Part shown: positions 43,458 to 53,200 of the stretch, in pieces
Position numbering within the stretch: the first letter of the stretch is position 1
How the letters are laid out: each line of letters starts with the position of its first letter
NCBI RefSeq assembly: GCF_024124825.1
Contig: NZ_JAMXSS010000002.1
Span: 310,001-374,000, forward strand
Direction of reading: 5' to 3'
DNA from: Arthrobacter sp. H16F315
GTDB lineage: Bacteria; Actinomycetota; Actinomycetes; Actinomycetales; Micrococcaceae
DNA: 64,000 bases
The notes under the pieces: generated by a model
The model's database searches: none
Seen by the model: only the letters and a program-made list of their open reading frames with translations
What the model was told of the DNA's origin: nothing
Made by a program: the position numbers and the translations under genes

Positions 43458-43606
43458 GGCTTCATACTCTCACGAGCCGGGTGCCCGGCTGCGGGCGAAC
43501 CGGGCCGTGCCCACGCAGTCGCTCACCCGCACTCCTCCGGCGCTGCACCCTCCGGTCCGGGCTGAGGCAGCTCAACGCCCGCTGCCGCACGTGGAAGTAT
43601 TCACCT

Positions 43607-44074
43607 ATGACTAACGAGCACAACGAGGCCAACCGCCCGGCGTTTACGGACCCCCAGGGCCCGGACACCGCGACCGAAACCAGCCGCAGGTGGGCCCATA
43701 TCGGGGCCATCATTGTCGACGCCACCCTGCAGCGCCGGCAGAACTACCACTCGACAGTCAAGCCGCGCGTTGTCGCCCTGGTCGACACCTGGCCGGATGC
43801 CGACACAACCAGCGGATTCCGCCGGCACCTCGACACGGGAACGCTCGCTGAAGTCATCAGCTGGCCCTCGCCTGGCCGTCTCGCCCAGGTCGAGGACATA
43901 GCGGGTGTTTTCGAGGATCAGGGCATCGAAACCGTCATGGATCTCCGCGGCGCATTTGGTGACCCGGCCAGGAGAACCGGTCTCCGGCAGGCCCTTGCGG
44001 CCGTGCGGCATGTCAGCCCCAAAACCCTGGACTACATCGAAACCCTCAGCGGAGTGTTCACGGGGGGTGTTTAA
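43607..44074 (+). CDS. Hypothetical protein, possibly helix-hairpin-helix like
   Basis: 155 residues, not recognised with confidence. N-terminal acidic tail, then a helical domain: RRWAHIGAIIVDATLQRRQN, LAEVISWPSPGRLAQVED and a last part with GVFEDQGIETVMDLRGAFGD and VSPKTLDYIETLSGVFTGGV. The pattern recalls HhH-type DNA glycosylase or restriction-related folds, a weak impression only. It starts at ATG 43607; a longer in-frame start at 43481 would overlap the bpa promoter region. A strong hairpin follows. Confidence 0.6.
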   Translation: MTNEHNEANRPAFTDPQGPDTATETSRRWAHIGAIIVDATLQRRQNYHSTVKPRVVALVDTWPDADTTSGFRRHLDTGTLAEVISWPSPGRLAQVEDIAGVFEDQGIETVMDLRGAFGDPARRTGLRQALAAVRHVSPKTLDYIETLSGVFTGGV

Positions 44075-44094
44075 CTAGCCGGCACAGCTGCGGC

Positions 44095-44136
44095 GACGGG
44101 CGACGCCGGGCACCTGTGTGCCCGGCGTCGCCCGTC
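44095..44136. terminator. Terminator hairpin between convergent genes
   Basis: Perfect 19-bp arms GACGGGCGACGCCGGGCAC / GTGCCCGGCGTCGCCCGTC, 4-nt loop, in the junction of the hypothetical gene and ybdD. No T-run on either side. Confidence 0.7.
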
Positions 44137-44178
44137 CCCTGCCGGCTGAGTACAGCTACGCCGGCCGGTGCGAACCGG

Positions 44179-44370
44179 TCAGCAGCATCGGCCCTGCGGG
44201 TTGGCGTCCTGGCGGTCCGTCTGGTCCCGCCAGAACTCCCGCTCAGTCATCGGCGTTGTGCCGTGACCCAAGGCCGCATGATGCGCCAGGTACTTCGTAT
44301 AGGCATCCGCGCCCATAACGCTGCCCAGGTAGCGGGCGAAACCCCGCAACCCCACAACGACGGCGTTCAT
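44179..44370 (-). CDS. ybdD: YbdD/YjiX family small protein
   Basis: 63-residue cytoplasmic protein of the YbdD_YjiX (DUF466) family, which almost always follows cstA-type pyruvate/peptide transporters. Signature parts are GLRGFARYLGSVMGADAYTK, TPMTEREFWRDQTDR and the C-terminal RCC. It starts 13 bases after the cstA stop on the same strand. Its role is unknown; co-occurrence suggests it supports the transporter. Confidence 0.9.
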   Translation of the reverse strand: MNAVVVGLRGFARYLGSVMGADAYTKYLAHHAALGHGTTPMTEREFWRDQTDRQDANPQGRCC

Positions 44371-44383
44371 TTCCGTGCCCGCA

Positions 44384-46682
44384 TCAGTGCTGGCCGGCCT
44401 TTTCGAACCGCTGATCGGCCGGAAGTTTGTTCCACTCGGCCATCAGCTCGCGCTCCGACGGGGTGGGGATCACTCCGGCCGGAGCGAAAACGCGCGAGGC
44501 TACGGCTGGGTCCTCATGATTCGGGTTCGGCAAACCGCGCGTTGCATTGCGGAACGCCTTCACGCTGGCCAGGATCGCGGTGATAATAACGATGATGCTC
44601 AGCACCACAAAGATCACCGACAGCCAGCCCTGGATCATGGTGTTACGGACCACGGCCTCCATGGCCAGCTGGGTCTTGGCCGTGCCGAAGGAGGTCTTGC
44701 CGTCCGCGAGGGCCTTGGTGAAGGCTGCGTTGTTTGCGAAGTAGCCCACGGCCGGCACCGGCGAGAAGATCTTGTAGAAGCTGGCAGTGATTGTCACAAC
44801 GGCTGCGAAAGCCAGGGGAAGCGCCACAATCCAGAGGTACTTGAAGGATCCGCGCCTAGCCGCAATGGCCATACAAACCGAGAGGGCAATGGCTGCCAGC
44901 AGTTGGTTGGCTATGCCGAACAGCGGGAACAAGGTGTTAATGCCGCCCAGCGGATCGGTGACGCCCATCAGCAGCACCGCGCCCCAGGCTGCGACCATAA
45001 TCGCGGTGCAGAGCCAGGCGCCGGGGCGCCAGGAGTGCTCCTTGAACTTAGGGACAAAGTTGCCAATCGAGTCCTGCAGCATAAAGCGCGCAACCCGGGT
45101 ACCGGCGTCGACGGCGGTGAGAATGAACAAGGCCTCGAACATAATGGCGAAGTGGTACCAGAACGCCATCATGGCCGTACCGCCGATGAACTGCTGCATG
45201 ATGTGGGCCAGACCCACGGCGAGGGTGGGCGCCGCCGGTGCGGGAAATAATGCTCTCCTCGCCCACGTCCTTGGCCGTCTGGGCCAGGAAATCCGGAGTG
45301 ATGTTCACGCCGGCCAGCCCCAGGCTGTTGACCCACTGCGCGGCGGTCTCCACGGTGCCGCCGGTCAACGCCGCCGGGGCGTTCATGGCAAAGTACAGGC
45401 CGCGGTCAATGGAGATCGCTGCGACGAGGGCCATGATGGCGACGAAGGATTCCATCAGCATGCCGCCGTAGCCAATAAACCGGGTCTGGCGTTCCTTCTC
45501 GATCAGTTTCGGCGTGGTGCCGGAGGCGATCAGGGCATGGAAGCCGGACAACGCGCCGCAGGCGATTGTGACAAACAGGAACGGGAACAGGGACCCGGAC
45601 AGGACCGGTCCGTTGTCCCGGCTGGCGAACTCGCTAAACGCCGGTACATTGACTTCCGGACGGACCACGATGACGGCCACAGCCAGCATGGCGATCACGC
45701 CGATCTTCATAAACGTGGACAGGTAGTCGCGGGGTGCAAGCAGCAGCCAGACGGGCAGGATCGCGGCAATGAAGCCGTAGATGATGAGTCCCCAGGCGAT
45801 GGTGACCTTGTCCAGATGGAAGAAGGCCGCGCCCCACTCGGTGCCGGCGACGGCGCCGCCGCCGATGATGGCCGCCATAAGCAGCACGAAGCCGATGAGG
45901 GAGACTTCCATTACCTTGCCGGGCCGAAGGTAGCGCAGGTACACGCCCATAAAGAGTGCGATCGGAATGGTCATACCCACGGAAAAGACGCCCCAGGGGC
46001 TCTCGCCGAGGGCGTTCACAACGACGAGGGCGAGGATCGCGACGATGATCACCATAATCAGGAGCGTCGCGATCAGGGCAGCGGTGCCGCCGATCACCCC
46101 GAGCTCTTCGCGAGCCATCTGGCCCAGCGAGCGACCGCCGCGGCGCATGGAGAAGAACAGCACGAGGTAGTCCTGGACGGCACCGGCCAGGACGACGCCG
46201 AGGATGATCCAAATGGTGCCCGGAAGGTAGCCCATCTGGGCGGCAATGATAGGACCGACGAGCGGGCCGGCACCGGCGATAGCGGCAAAGTGGTGGCCGA
46301 ACAGGACGTTGCGGTCCGTACGGACGTAGTCTTTGCCGTCGGCCTTGTACTCGGCCGGGGTGGCGCGGCGGTCGTTCGGTTTGGTCAGGTAGCGCTCAAT
46401 GACCTTGGAGTAGAACCGGTAGCCGATCAGGTAGGTGCACACTGCGGCGAACACGAACCAGATGGCGTTGACTGTTTCGCCGCGCACTATCGCGAGCATA
46501 AACCAGGCCACCGCACCCAGCAGGGAGATCGCGGCCCAGAGGGCGATCTTGGCCGGCGTCCAGCTGCGCTCTTCGGCTTCGGCTACGCCGGCGTCCACCG
46601 CGGTGGGCGGCAGCAACGGGTCCGGCGTGATGCCGTCGTCGACCAGTACGTTCTTTGGCGTGCCATCTGGCATTGTGCCCAT
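44384..46682 (-). CDS. cstA: Carbon starvation protein CstA (pyruvate/peptide transporter), one frameshift
   Basis: Large membrane transporter induced by carbon starvation, implicated in peptide and pyruvate uptake. About 765 residues with many membrane segments. Start ATG 46682 (MGTMPDGTPKNVLVDDG) with AAGGAGGAG seven bases upstream. Family motifs: FGHHFAAIAGAGPLVGPIIA, MGYLPGTIWIILGVVLAGAV, SGFHALIASGTTPKL and, after the break, AHIMQQFIGGTAMMAFWYHF. One extra base in the G3 run at 45227-45229 (C3 on the coding strand) shifts the frame between RTGGA and TLAVGLAHIM. It is followed by ybdD and lies 151 bases downstream of the PadR gene. Confidence 0.93.
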
Positions 46683-46833
46683 GTCTCCTCCTTGAGAAAC
46701 CCAACTGGGCAAATCCACGACAGACGTGCCCCAAGGCACCCTACCAACGTAGGTGGTGCATGGGTATGGCTTCCGCGTCCACCGGTTCGGCGGAAGCGGT
46801 GAACGGTGCGGCAAATGCGTCGAACGGCCGAAC

Positions 46834-47370
46834 TCAGGCGGACGGGCCGGTCAACTGCATCAGCCGAGCCTCACAAAGGTCAAGCCAGCGCACTTCGGCC
46901 TCGGTCTGGAAGATCAAGGAATCGAGTACCAGGAGCCGGGCGGTATCCATGGAGCGTTGCTGGGATGCCGTCTCACGCCGGGCTTTGGTGTAGTCCTGCA
47001 GGGCCCGGACTGACACGGCACGCTGGGCATGAATGGCGGCACCGACGTTGACACCGGGCAAGGTCAGCCCCAGCGCGAGCTTGATGGCCAGTTCGTTCCG
47101 CGGCGGACTGCTCCGCTGCACCGGGGAGTTGAACCAGCGGGTAACTTCAGCAAGCCCGTCCGCGGTGATGCTGTAAACAATGTGGCCCTCACCGTCGGCA
47201 CCATCCTTGCGGACGAGCCCGTCGCGCTCCAGGCGGTCAAGAGTCGTGTAGACCTGCCCGATATTCAGGGGCCAGGAGGACCCAGTGCGCTCTTCGAACT
47301 CGATCCTGAGCTGGTAGCCATAGCGTGGCCGGTCCTGCAGGAGGGCGAGGAGACTGTGACGGATGGACAT
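46834..47370 (-). CDS. PadR-family transcriptional regulator
   Basis: 178-residue winged-helix regulator. The PadR DNA-binding domain spans about 1-80 (MSIRHSLLALLQDRPRYGYQ, RTGSSWPLNIGQVYTTLDRL, ERDGLVRK), and the C-terminal dimerising helices span about 100-175 (VSVRALQDYTKARRET). ATG 47370 is preferred over the longer frame because GGGAG is 5 bases upstream and family homologues begin MSIRHSLLALL. The matching palindrome upstream suggests autoregulation. The typical ABC-exporter partner is absent; cstA or the quinone reductase may be targets. Confidence 0.9.
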   Translation of the reverse strand: MSIRHSLLALLQDRPRYGYQLRIEFEERTGSSWPLNIGQVYTTLDRLERDGLVRKDGADGEGHIVYSITADGLAEVTRWFNSPVQRSSPPRNELAIKLALGLTLPGVNVGAAIHAQRAVSVRALQDYTKARRETASQQRSMDTARLLVLDSLIFQTEAEVRWLDLCEARLMQLTGPSA

Positions 47371-47400
47371 GTTGCTCCCGGAGGGTAGCGGGACGACAGC

Positions 47401-47426
47401 ATACACGCGCCCCAAGACGCGTGTAT
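47401..47426. promoter_or_regulatory. PadR operator candidate
   Basis: Perfect 9-bp inverted repeat ATACACGCG (47401-47409) and CGCGTGTAT (47418-47426) with an 8-nt spacer, 31-56 bases upstream of the padR-like ATG. A minus-strand -10-like TATACA overlaps its right half. Position and symmetry fit autorepression by the regulator. Confidence 0.6.
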
Positions 47427-47536
47427 ACCGCGTATGGAATTACATTACAGTCATTTGTTCTCCGCAAGCAATTCGGATATGCCCGCCAGGGAATGTGTGC
47501 GAGGCGCCGCCAGCCGGGCCGAAACCCGGGCCCGGC

Positions 47537-48520
47537 TTACAGGAGGAGCAGAATCTTGCCCACATGGTCACCCGAGTCGAAGTACCGATGCGCCTCAGCG
47601 ACCTGGTCCAGCGGGAAGGTCTTCGCCACCAGCGGCCGGATCCGGCCATCGGCGAGCATCGGCCAGACAGCGTCGCGGACGGCGTCCATAATCACGGTCT
47701 TCTCCGCTACGGGCCGCGGGCGCAACGCCGTCGCGATAATCGCAGCACGCTTACCCAGCAGTTTGCCAAGATCCAGCTCGCCTTTGGCACCGCCCTGCAG
47801 CCCGATCACCACCAGCCGCCCGTACGCCGCCAGCGCGTCCACGTTCTGTCCCAGGTACTTGGCTCCGACGACGTCGAGAATCACATCGGCGCCCTTGCCG
47901 CCATTTTGCGCGCGCAGGCTCTCCGGGAAGTCTTCTTCCGCATAGTTGATCGCGATGTCTGCGCCAAGAAACGCCTTGGCGGTGCCGACTTTTTCCGCGG
48001 TGCCGGCCGTCGTGGCGACCACGGCACCAAACGCCTTCGCGAGCTGGATGGCCATAGTGCCGATGCCGCCGGTCGCCCCGTGGATGAGGACGGTCTCCCC
48101 CGGTTGCAACTGCGCTGTCATGATCAGGTTGGAATAGACCGTCGCCGCTACTTCGGGCAGGGATGCTGCGGTGACGAGGTCGATCCCCTCGGGGACCCGC
48201 AGGACCTGCCCCGCGTGCACAGCAACCTGCTGGGCGTAGCCACCGCCGGCCAGCAGGGCAACGACTTTGTCGCCCACGGAGAACGGTTTGGTGACTCCGG
48301 GACCAAAGCCAGCGATCCGGCCGGAGACTTCCAGCCCGGGAACCTCCGAGGCTCCGGGCGGCGGCGGATACAGGCCCTTGCGCTGCTGGACGTCGGCGCG
48401 GTTTAGCCCGGCGGCGACGACGTCGATCAGCACCTCACCGGGGCCCGGCACCGGGGACGGGACCTCGCGGACCTCCAGGGCCTCGGGTCCGCCCGGCCTT
48501 GAGATATAGACAGCCTTCAT
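47537..48520 (-). CDS. NAD(P)H-quinone oxidoreductase (zinc-free MDR, PIG3-like)
   Basis: Medium-chain dehydrogenase/reductase without zinc, 327 residues. Quinone reductase features are MKAVYISRPGGPEALEVREV at the start, NRADVQQRKGLYPPPPGASE (the PIG3-type substrate loop), and the NADPH-binding VLIHGATGGIGTMAIQLAKA. VVGAKYLGQNVDALAAYGRL and the C-terminal RYFDSGDHVGKILL also fit. Reduces quinones or other electrophiles, likely in stress defence. Same strand as the PadR gene downstream, 166 bases apart with its own promoter. Confidence 0.93.
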   Translation of the reverse strand: MKAVYISRPGGPEALEVREVPSPVPGPGEVLIDVVAAGLNRADVQQRKGLYPPPPGASEVPGLEVSGRIAGFGPGVTKPFSVGDKVVALLAGGGYAQQVAVHAGQVLRVPEGIDLVTAASLPEVAATVYSNLIMTAQLQPGETVLIHGATGGIGTMAIQLAKAFGAVVATTAGTAEKVGTAKAFLGADIAINYAEEDFPESLRAQNGGKGADVILDVVGAKYLGQNVDALAAYGRLVVIGLQGGAKGELDLGKLLGKRAAIIATALRPRPVAEKTVIMDAVRDAVWPMLADGRIRPLVAKTFPLDQVAEAHRYFDSGDHVGKILLLL

Positions 48521-48689
48521 GGAGAACTCCGATTTCTAACGAACGTATTGCAGCCGTGTGGCCCGGCTGCGCCGCCGGGACATCATATCCGAAGCGCTTC
48601 CTCCCAGAATATGCGGAGGAGATGCCGGCGCCCGCGAGCGCAACCGCGTTTTTGTTGCTGCCGACTGCCTATGAAACACTACTCGTTAG

Positions 48690-48777
48690 GGAAGGTTGTC
48701 CGAGCGGCCGATGGAGCTGGTCTTGAAAACCAGTGTGCGGTGACCCCGTACCAAGAGTTCGAATCTCTTACCTTCCG
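48690..48777 (+). tRNA. tRNA-Ser (anticodon TGA)
   Basis: 88-nt class II tRNA. Acceptor GGAAGGT pairs with ACCTTCC, anticodon arm CTGGT-CTTGAAA-ACCAG, long variable arm and T-loop GTTCGAATC. TGA reads UCA and related serine codons. CCA is not encoded. Confidence 0.97.
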
Positions 48778-48803
48778 CGGGAGCGCAGAGTTTGCGCGGT
48801 TTA

Positions 48804-48845
48804 GAGGCCGGTTGGGGCAATCGAGAGGTTGCCCCAACCGGCCTC
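48804..48845 (+). terminator. Terminator after tRNA-Ser(TGA)
   Basis: 17-bp perfect arms GAGGCCGGTTGGGGCAA / TTGCCCCAACCGGCCTC, 8-nt loop, 26 bases past the tRNA. Confidence 0.75.
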
Positions 48846-49032
48846 ACTCGTCTCGCCAGCCTGCAGATGCCCCGCCAACCAATCACCGGTACCAGCCGCC
48901 CGCGGGGCGGGCACCCGGAACCCGTTGAAACCCTCTGCGCTCAGGCATACCCTCACAGTGTCTGCTTCGCCGTCCCAAGATAAGGCGCCCCGCCAGTACC
49001 TTTCATCGCCGCAAAACGTACAGGAGTCCACA

Positions 49033-49812
49033 ATGCCAACACCCGAGCACTCCAACGGAGCACCGTGCTGGATCGACCTGATGACCTCCGACACCGGAAA
49101 GGCCCAGGCGTTTTACGGTGACCTTTTCGGTTGGACGTTCGAAACTGGCGACCAGGAGAAATACGGCGGCTACATCACTGCGCTGAAGAACGGTAAGTCG
49201 GTCGCCGGAATCATGCAAAAGCAACCGGACCGGGCCGGTTTCCCTGACGTCTGGTCCACGTACCTGCGCACGGACGATGCCCGGGCGACTGTCAAGAGCG
49301 CGGCGGAGCACGGCGGAGCCGTCTACCTGGAAGCCATGGATGTGCCCGAGCAAGGCGCCATGGCCATGGTGGGTGACGCCACCGGCGCGGCCATCGGCAT
49401 CTGGCAGACCGGGGAGATGACGGGCTATGAGCTCGCCGCCGAAGACGGTACCCCTGCGTGGCACGAACTCCACACCAAGGACTACGCCACGGCGGTCAAG
49501 TTTTACCAGGACGTTTTTGGCTGGGACACCGACGTTATGAGCGACACCCCGGAATTCCGCTACACCACGCTGGGGGCCGGAGACACCGCCAAGGCAGGAA
49601 TCATTGACGCCTCGGGATACCTCCCCGCCGAGGTCCCCTCCCATTGGCAGGTGTACTTCGCGGTTGCGGACACGGACGCCGCCACCGAAAAAGCCGTCGC
49701 CATGGGCGCCCAGCTGATCGAGGGGCCCGACGATACGCCGTTCGGGCGCCTTGCCACGCTCGCTGACCCCACCGGCGCCAGATTCAAGATCACGGCCCCG
49801 ACGGCGCAGTAG
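49033..49812 (+). CDS. Two-domain VOC (glyoxalase/bleomycin-resistance fold) protein
   Basis: 259 residues made of two glyoxalase-type domains (about 6-118 and 135-255), each opening in the same way: APCWIDLMTSDTGKAQAFYG and PAWHELHTKDYATAVKFYQD. It resembles mycobacterial CFP30B-type VOC proteins (function uncharacterised). The metal-ligand histidine positions are not clearly conserved, so catalysis is uncertain. ATG 49033 has GGAG seven bases upstream. Single gene. Confidence 0.88.
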   Translation: MPTPEHSNGAPCWIDLMTSDTGKAQAFYGDLFGWTFETGDQEKYGGYITALKNGKSVAGIMQKQPDRAGFPDVWSTYLRTDDARATVKSAAEHGGAVYLEAMDVPEQGAMAMVGDATGAAIGIWQTGEMTGYELAAEDGTPAWHELHTKDYATAVKFYQDVFGWDTDVMSDTPEFRYTTLGAGDTAKAGIIDASGYLPAEVPSHWQVYFAVADTDAATEKAVAMGAQLIEGPDDTPFGRLATLADPTGARFKITAPTAQ

Positions 49813-50281
49813 AGCGCGGACATCCGTCCGCAGGACATCTGGGCGTCAGGGCAGCTGGGCGTCAGAGCATCCGTCCGCAGGGCATCTGGGGTCGGGGCAA
49901 AGCTCAAGGAATCTTGAGCAAGAACTTCAGGAAATCCTTCCGCAAAAATGCCCCGGGAATAACCGGCCAGCCGTTCCACTTCGGCCACCGGCCGGTATTC
50001 TTTGGCATGCGCGGCCCCAGCAGGCCGGCATGGTTCACCCGACACAGCTCGGGGCAACCCACTCCGTCGCCGGGGCGCATCGTTGCTGGTCCGGTGCCGA
50101 CTGTGACGCGTTCCGCTGGGGGACGTCTCGCCGAATGCACATGCAAGACATGTCGTGTTCACCCACCTCTGTTTTGATGTGCCGGGAACTGCTTGACCAG
50201 GAGCAACTACCGGCGGTCTGCGGCGTTACGCGGACACCTCCACCCAGCCCCTACCCGGGCACCTCATGAGAGTTAGAGCGG
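49813..50281. other. Intergenic region before the nuclease gene
   Basis: 469 bases. It contains direct repeats (49821-49890) and a small hairpin GCTCAAG GAAT CTTGAGC at 49901-49918. It also has two isolated GTTCACCC motifs (50033 and 50157) that resemble PHO half-sites. Minus-strand residues 49913-50010 read PKWNGWPVIPGAFLRKDFLK, which looks protein-like and could be a gene remnant, but no homologue is recognised. No convincing gene. Confidence 0.5.
49821..49890. repeat. Short direct repeats upstream of the nuclease gene
   Basis: A 23-nt unit (CATCCGTCCGCAGG, A or G, CATCTGGG) occurs at 49821-49843 and 49868-49890. Between them CTGGGCGTCAG is repeated (49839 and 49855). On the minus strand the unit contains CGGACGGA, the core also found in the array at 54929 on the other side of the nuclease gene. 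Confidence 0.6.
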
Positions 50282-53200
50282 ATGAAACACTTACCTTGGA
50301 AAACCGCGCTCTGCACGGCGCTGTCGGCAGGGCTCATCGCAGCCCCGCTGGCCGCTGTGCCGGCGTTTGCCGTGGAGGTCTCCCCGGCAGCGGCTGGCAG
50401 CTCGCCAGTCATTATCAACGAGGCGTACCTCAGCGGCGGCAGCGCCGGCAGCGCCTACAAGAACAAGTTCGTTGAGCTGTACAACACCTCCGATGCGGCA
50501 GTCTCGCTGGACGGCTGGTCCGTCCAGTACCGCCCGGGAACCGGCACCGCGGCACCCAGTGCAACCGCCTCGCTGACCGGAAGCATCCCGGCCAAGGGCT
50601 ACTTCCTGGTCAAGGGCGGGACGAACTCCAGCGCGTCTACGGCCCCTGAACTGCCGGCCGCCGACGTGTCAGCCACTGGTTTCAACCCGAGCGGCACAAC
50701 CGGCACCATCGTCCTGGCCAAACAGGCAACCGCCCTGGACCCCCTGGCCACCGGCTCAGTCGTCGAACCTGCCAATGTCGCCGATCTGCTCGGCTACGGG
50801 ACCTCCAACACCTTCGAAACCCAGGCCGCCACGGCGCCGTCGGGCAACACCGACGTCAAGAGCCTGAACCGCGGCAACGGTGCGGACAGCAACAACAACG
50901 CTGCTGACTTCACCCTGAACGCGACCATCACTCCCAAGGCCGCCAACGGTGTGGCCGCTCCCGTGGATCCGCCGGTCGATCCCGGCCCCGTCACGCCCCC
51001 GGCCGTCAAGACGATTGCCGAGATCCAGGGCAGCGGTACTGCGAGCCCGCTCGTCGGAAGCTCCGTCACCACCCGCGGCAAAGTCACCGCAGCCTTCCCG
51101 ACCGGAGGGTTCGCCGGCTACTACATCCAGACCCCAGGCACCGGCGGCGACCTGACCCCGGCCAGCCACTCGGCGTCGGACGCCATCTTCGTCTTCTCGT
51201 CCGCCACGGCCGGCGCCGTCCAGATCGGCGACTACGTCGAGGTGACGGGCGCCGTTAGCGAATTCTTCGGCATGACCCAAATGACCGTTGCCGCAGCAGC
51301 TGACCTCAAGAAGCTCACGGAAGCGGCCCCGGAGGTCAAAGCCACCGGCTTTTCGCTCCCGGCCGAGGAAACCTTCCGCGAGTCGCTGGAAGGAATGCTG
51401 CTGGCCCCGCAGGGACCGGTCACTGTCACGGACAACTTCTCGCTGAACCAGTACGGTGAAATCGGCCTGGCCGGCGGGTCTGCTCCGCTGGAGCAGCCCA
51501 CCGCCGTCGCCCCCTACGGATCGGCAGAGTACACCGCCGCCGTCGCCGCCAACACCGCCAACGGCATCCGGCTCGACGACGGCGCCACCACCAACTTCCT
51601 CAAGGACGCCACCACCAAGGCCCTGGAACTGCCGTACCTGACCACTACCGAGCACGTCCGTGTCGGCACCCCGGTGAGCTTCAAAACCAACGTGGTGCTC
51701 AGCTTCGCCAACAACGCCTGGAAGTTCCAGCCGCTGACGCAGCTGACCCCCGCCACCGCGGACGCGGTCCAGCCGGTAAGTTTTGGCGGCAGCACCCGTG
51801 CGGACGCTCCGGCGGCCGTCGGCGGCAACCTCAAGATTGCCTCGTTCAACGTGCTCAACTACTTCCCCACCACTGGCGATCAGCTCACCGGGTGCACCTA
51901 CTACACCGACCGTGCCGGGAACCCGATCACCGTCCGCAGCGGCTGCGATGCCCGCGGCGCGGCGAACGCCGAGAACCTCCAGCGCCAGCAGGACAAGATC
52001 GTCGCCGCCATCTCCAAGTCCGGCGCCGACGTTGTATCGCTTATGGAGGTCGAGAACTCCGCACAGTTCGGCAAGAACCGTGACGATGCCCTCGCCAAGC
52101 TGGTTGACGCCCTGAACATCGCCACGCCGGGGATCTGGGACTACGTCCGGACCCCCGCCAACGCACCCCCGCTGGCCGATGAGGACATGATCCGCACCGC
52201 CTTTATCTTCAAGAAGGCCACAGCCGAGCCGGTGGGCGAGTCCATCATCCTCAACGACACCGCTGCCTTCGCAAGTGCCCGCAAGCCGCTGGCACAGGTC
52301 TTCAAGCCGGTGGGCGCGACCGATGACAAGAAGTTCATCGCGATCGCAAACCACTTCAAGTCCAAGGGCTCAGCCGCCACCCCGGACGACACGGACAAGG
52401 GCCAGGGCAACTCAAACCTCGCCCGCACCGCGCAGGCCCGGTCGCTGCTGGCGTTCTCCGACGAACTGCAGAAGTCCAAGGGGACGGACAAAGTCTTCCT
52501 GATCGGTGACTTCAACTCCTACGCCAAGGAAGACCCGATCAACGTCCTCACGGCCGCGGGCTACGTCAACCAGGACGAGAAGGCCAAAAACGCCGACGGT
52601 TCCGCCAAGCACTCCTACCTCTTCGGTGGCCTGGTGGGCTCGCTGGACCACATCCTCGCCTCACCGGGAGCCAACGCCGTTGTCACCGGCGCCGACATCT
52701 GGAACATCAACTCCGTGGAGTCTGTGGCCCTGGAGTACAGCCGCTACAACAACAACGTGACTGACTACTACGCTGCGGACCAGTTCCGGGCGAGCGACCA
52801 CGATCCGGTGGTGGTGGGCCTGAACCTGCCCGTCACCCCTGCCAGCGTTGAGCTGAACCTGCTTAACATCAACGACTTCCACGGCCGCATCGATTCCAAC
52901 ACCCTGTTCTTTGCCGGAACCATCGAGAAGCTGCGGGCCGCGGCTGCCCCCGGCGCCACGGCGTTCCTCTCCGCGGGGGACAACATCGGCGCCTCGCTGT
53001 TCGCCTCGGCCGTTGCCAAGGACCAGCCGACGATCGATGTGCTGAACGCCCTTGAACTGCGGACCTCCGCCGTTGGCAACCACGAGTTTGACGGCGGCTG
53101 GGCCGATCTGCGCGACCGCGTCATCGCGGGCGGAACCAACGCCAAGTTCCCGTATCTCGGTGCCAACGTTTACAAAAAGGGCACCACCGAGCCGGTTCTG

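Noticed and set aside
49904..50146. 80-residue minus-strand frame before the nuclease gene
   Set aside because: Its last ~35 residues look protein-like, but no start signal or family is evident; kept only as a remark on the gap.
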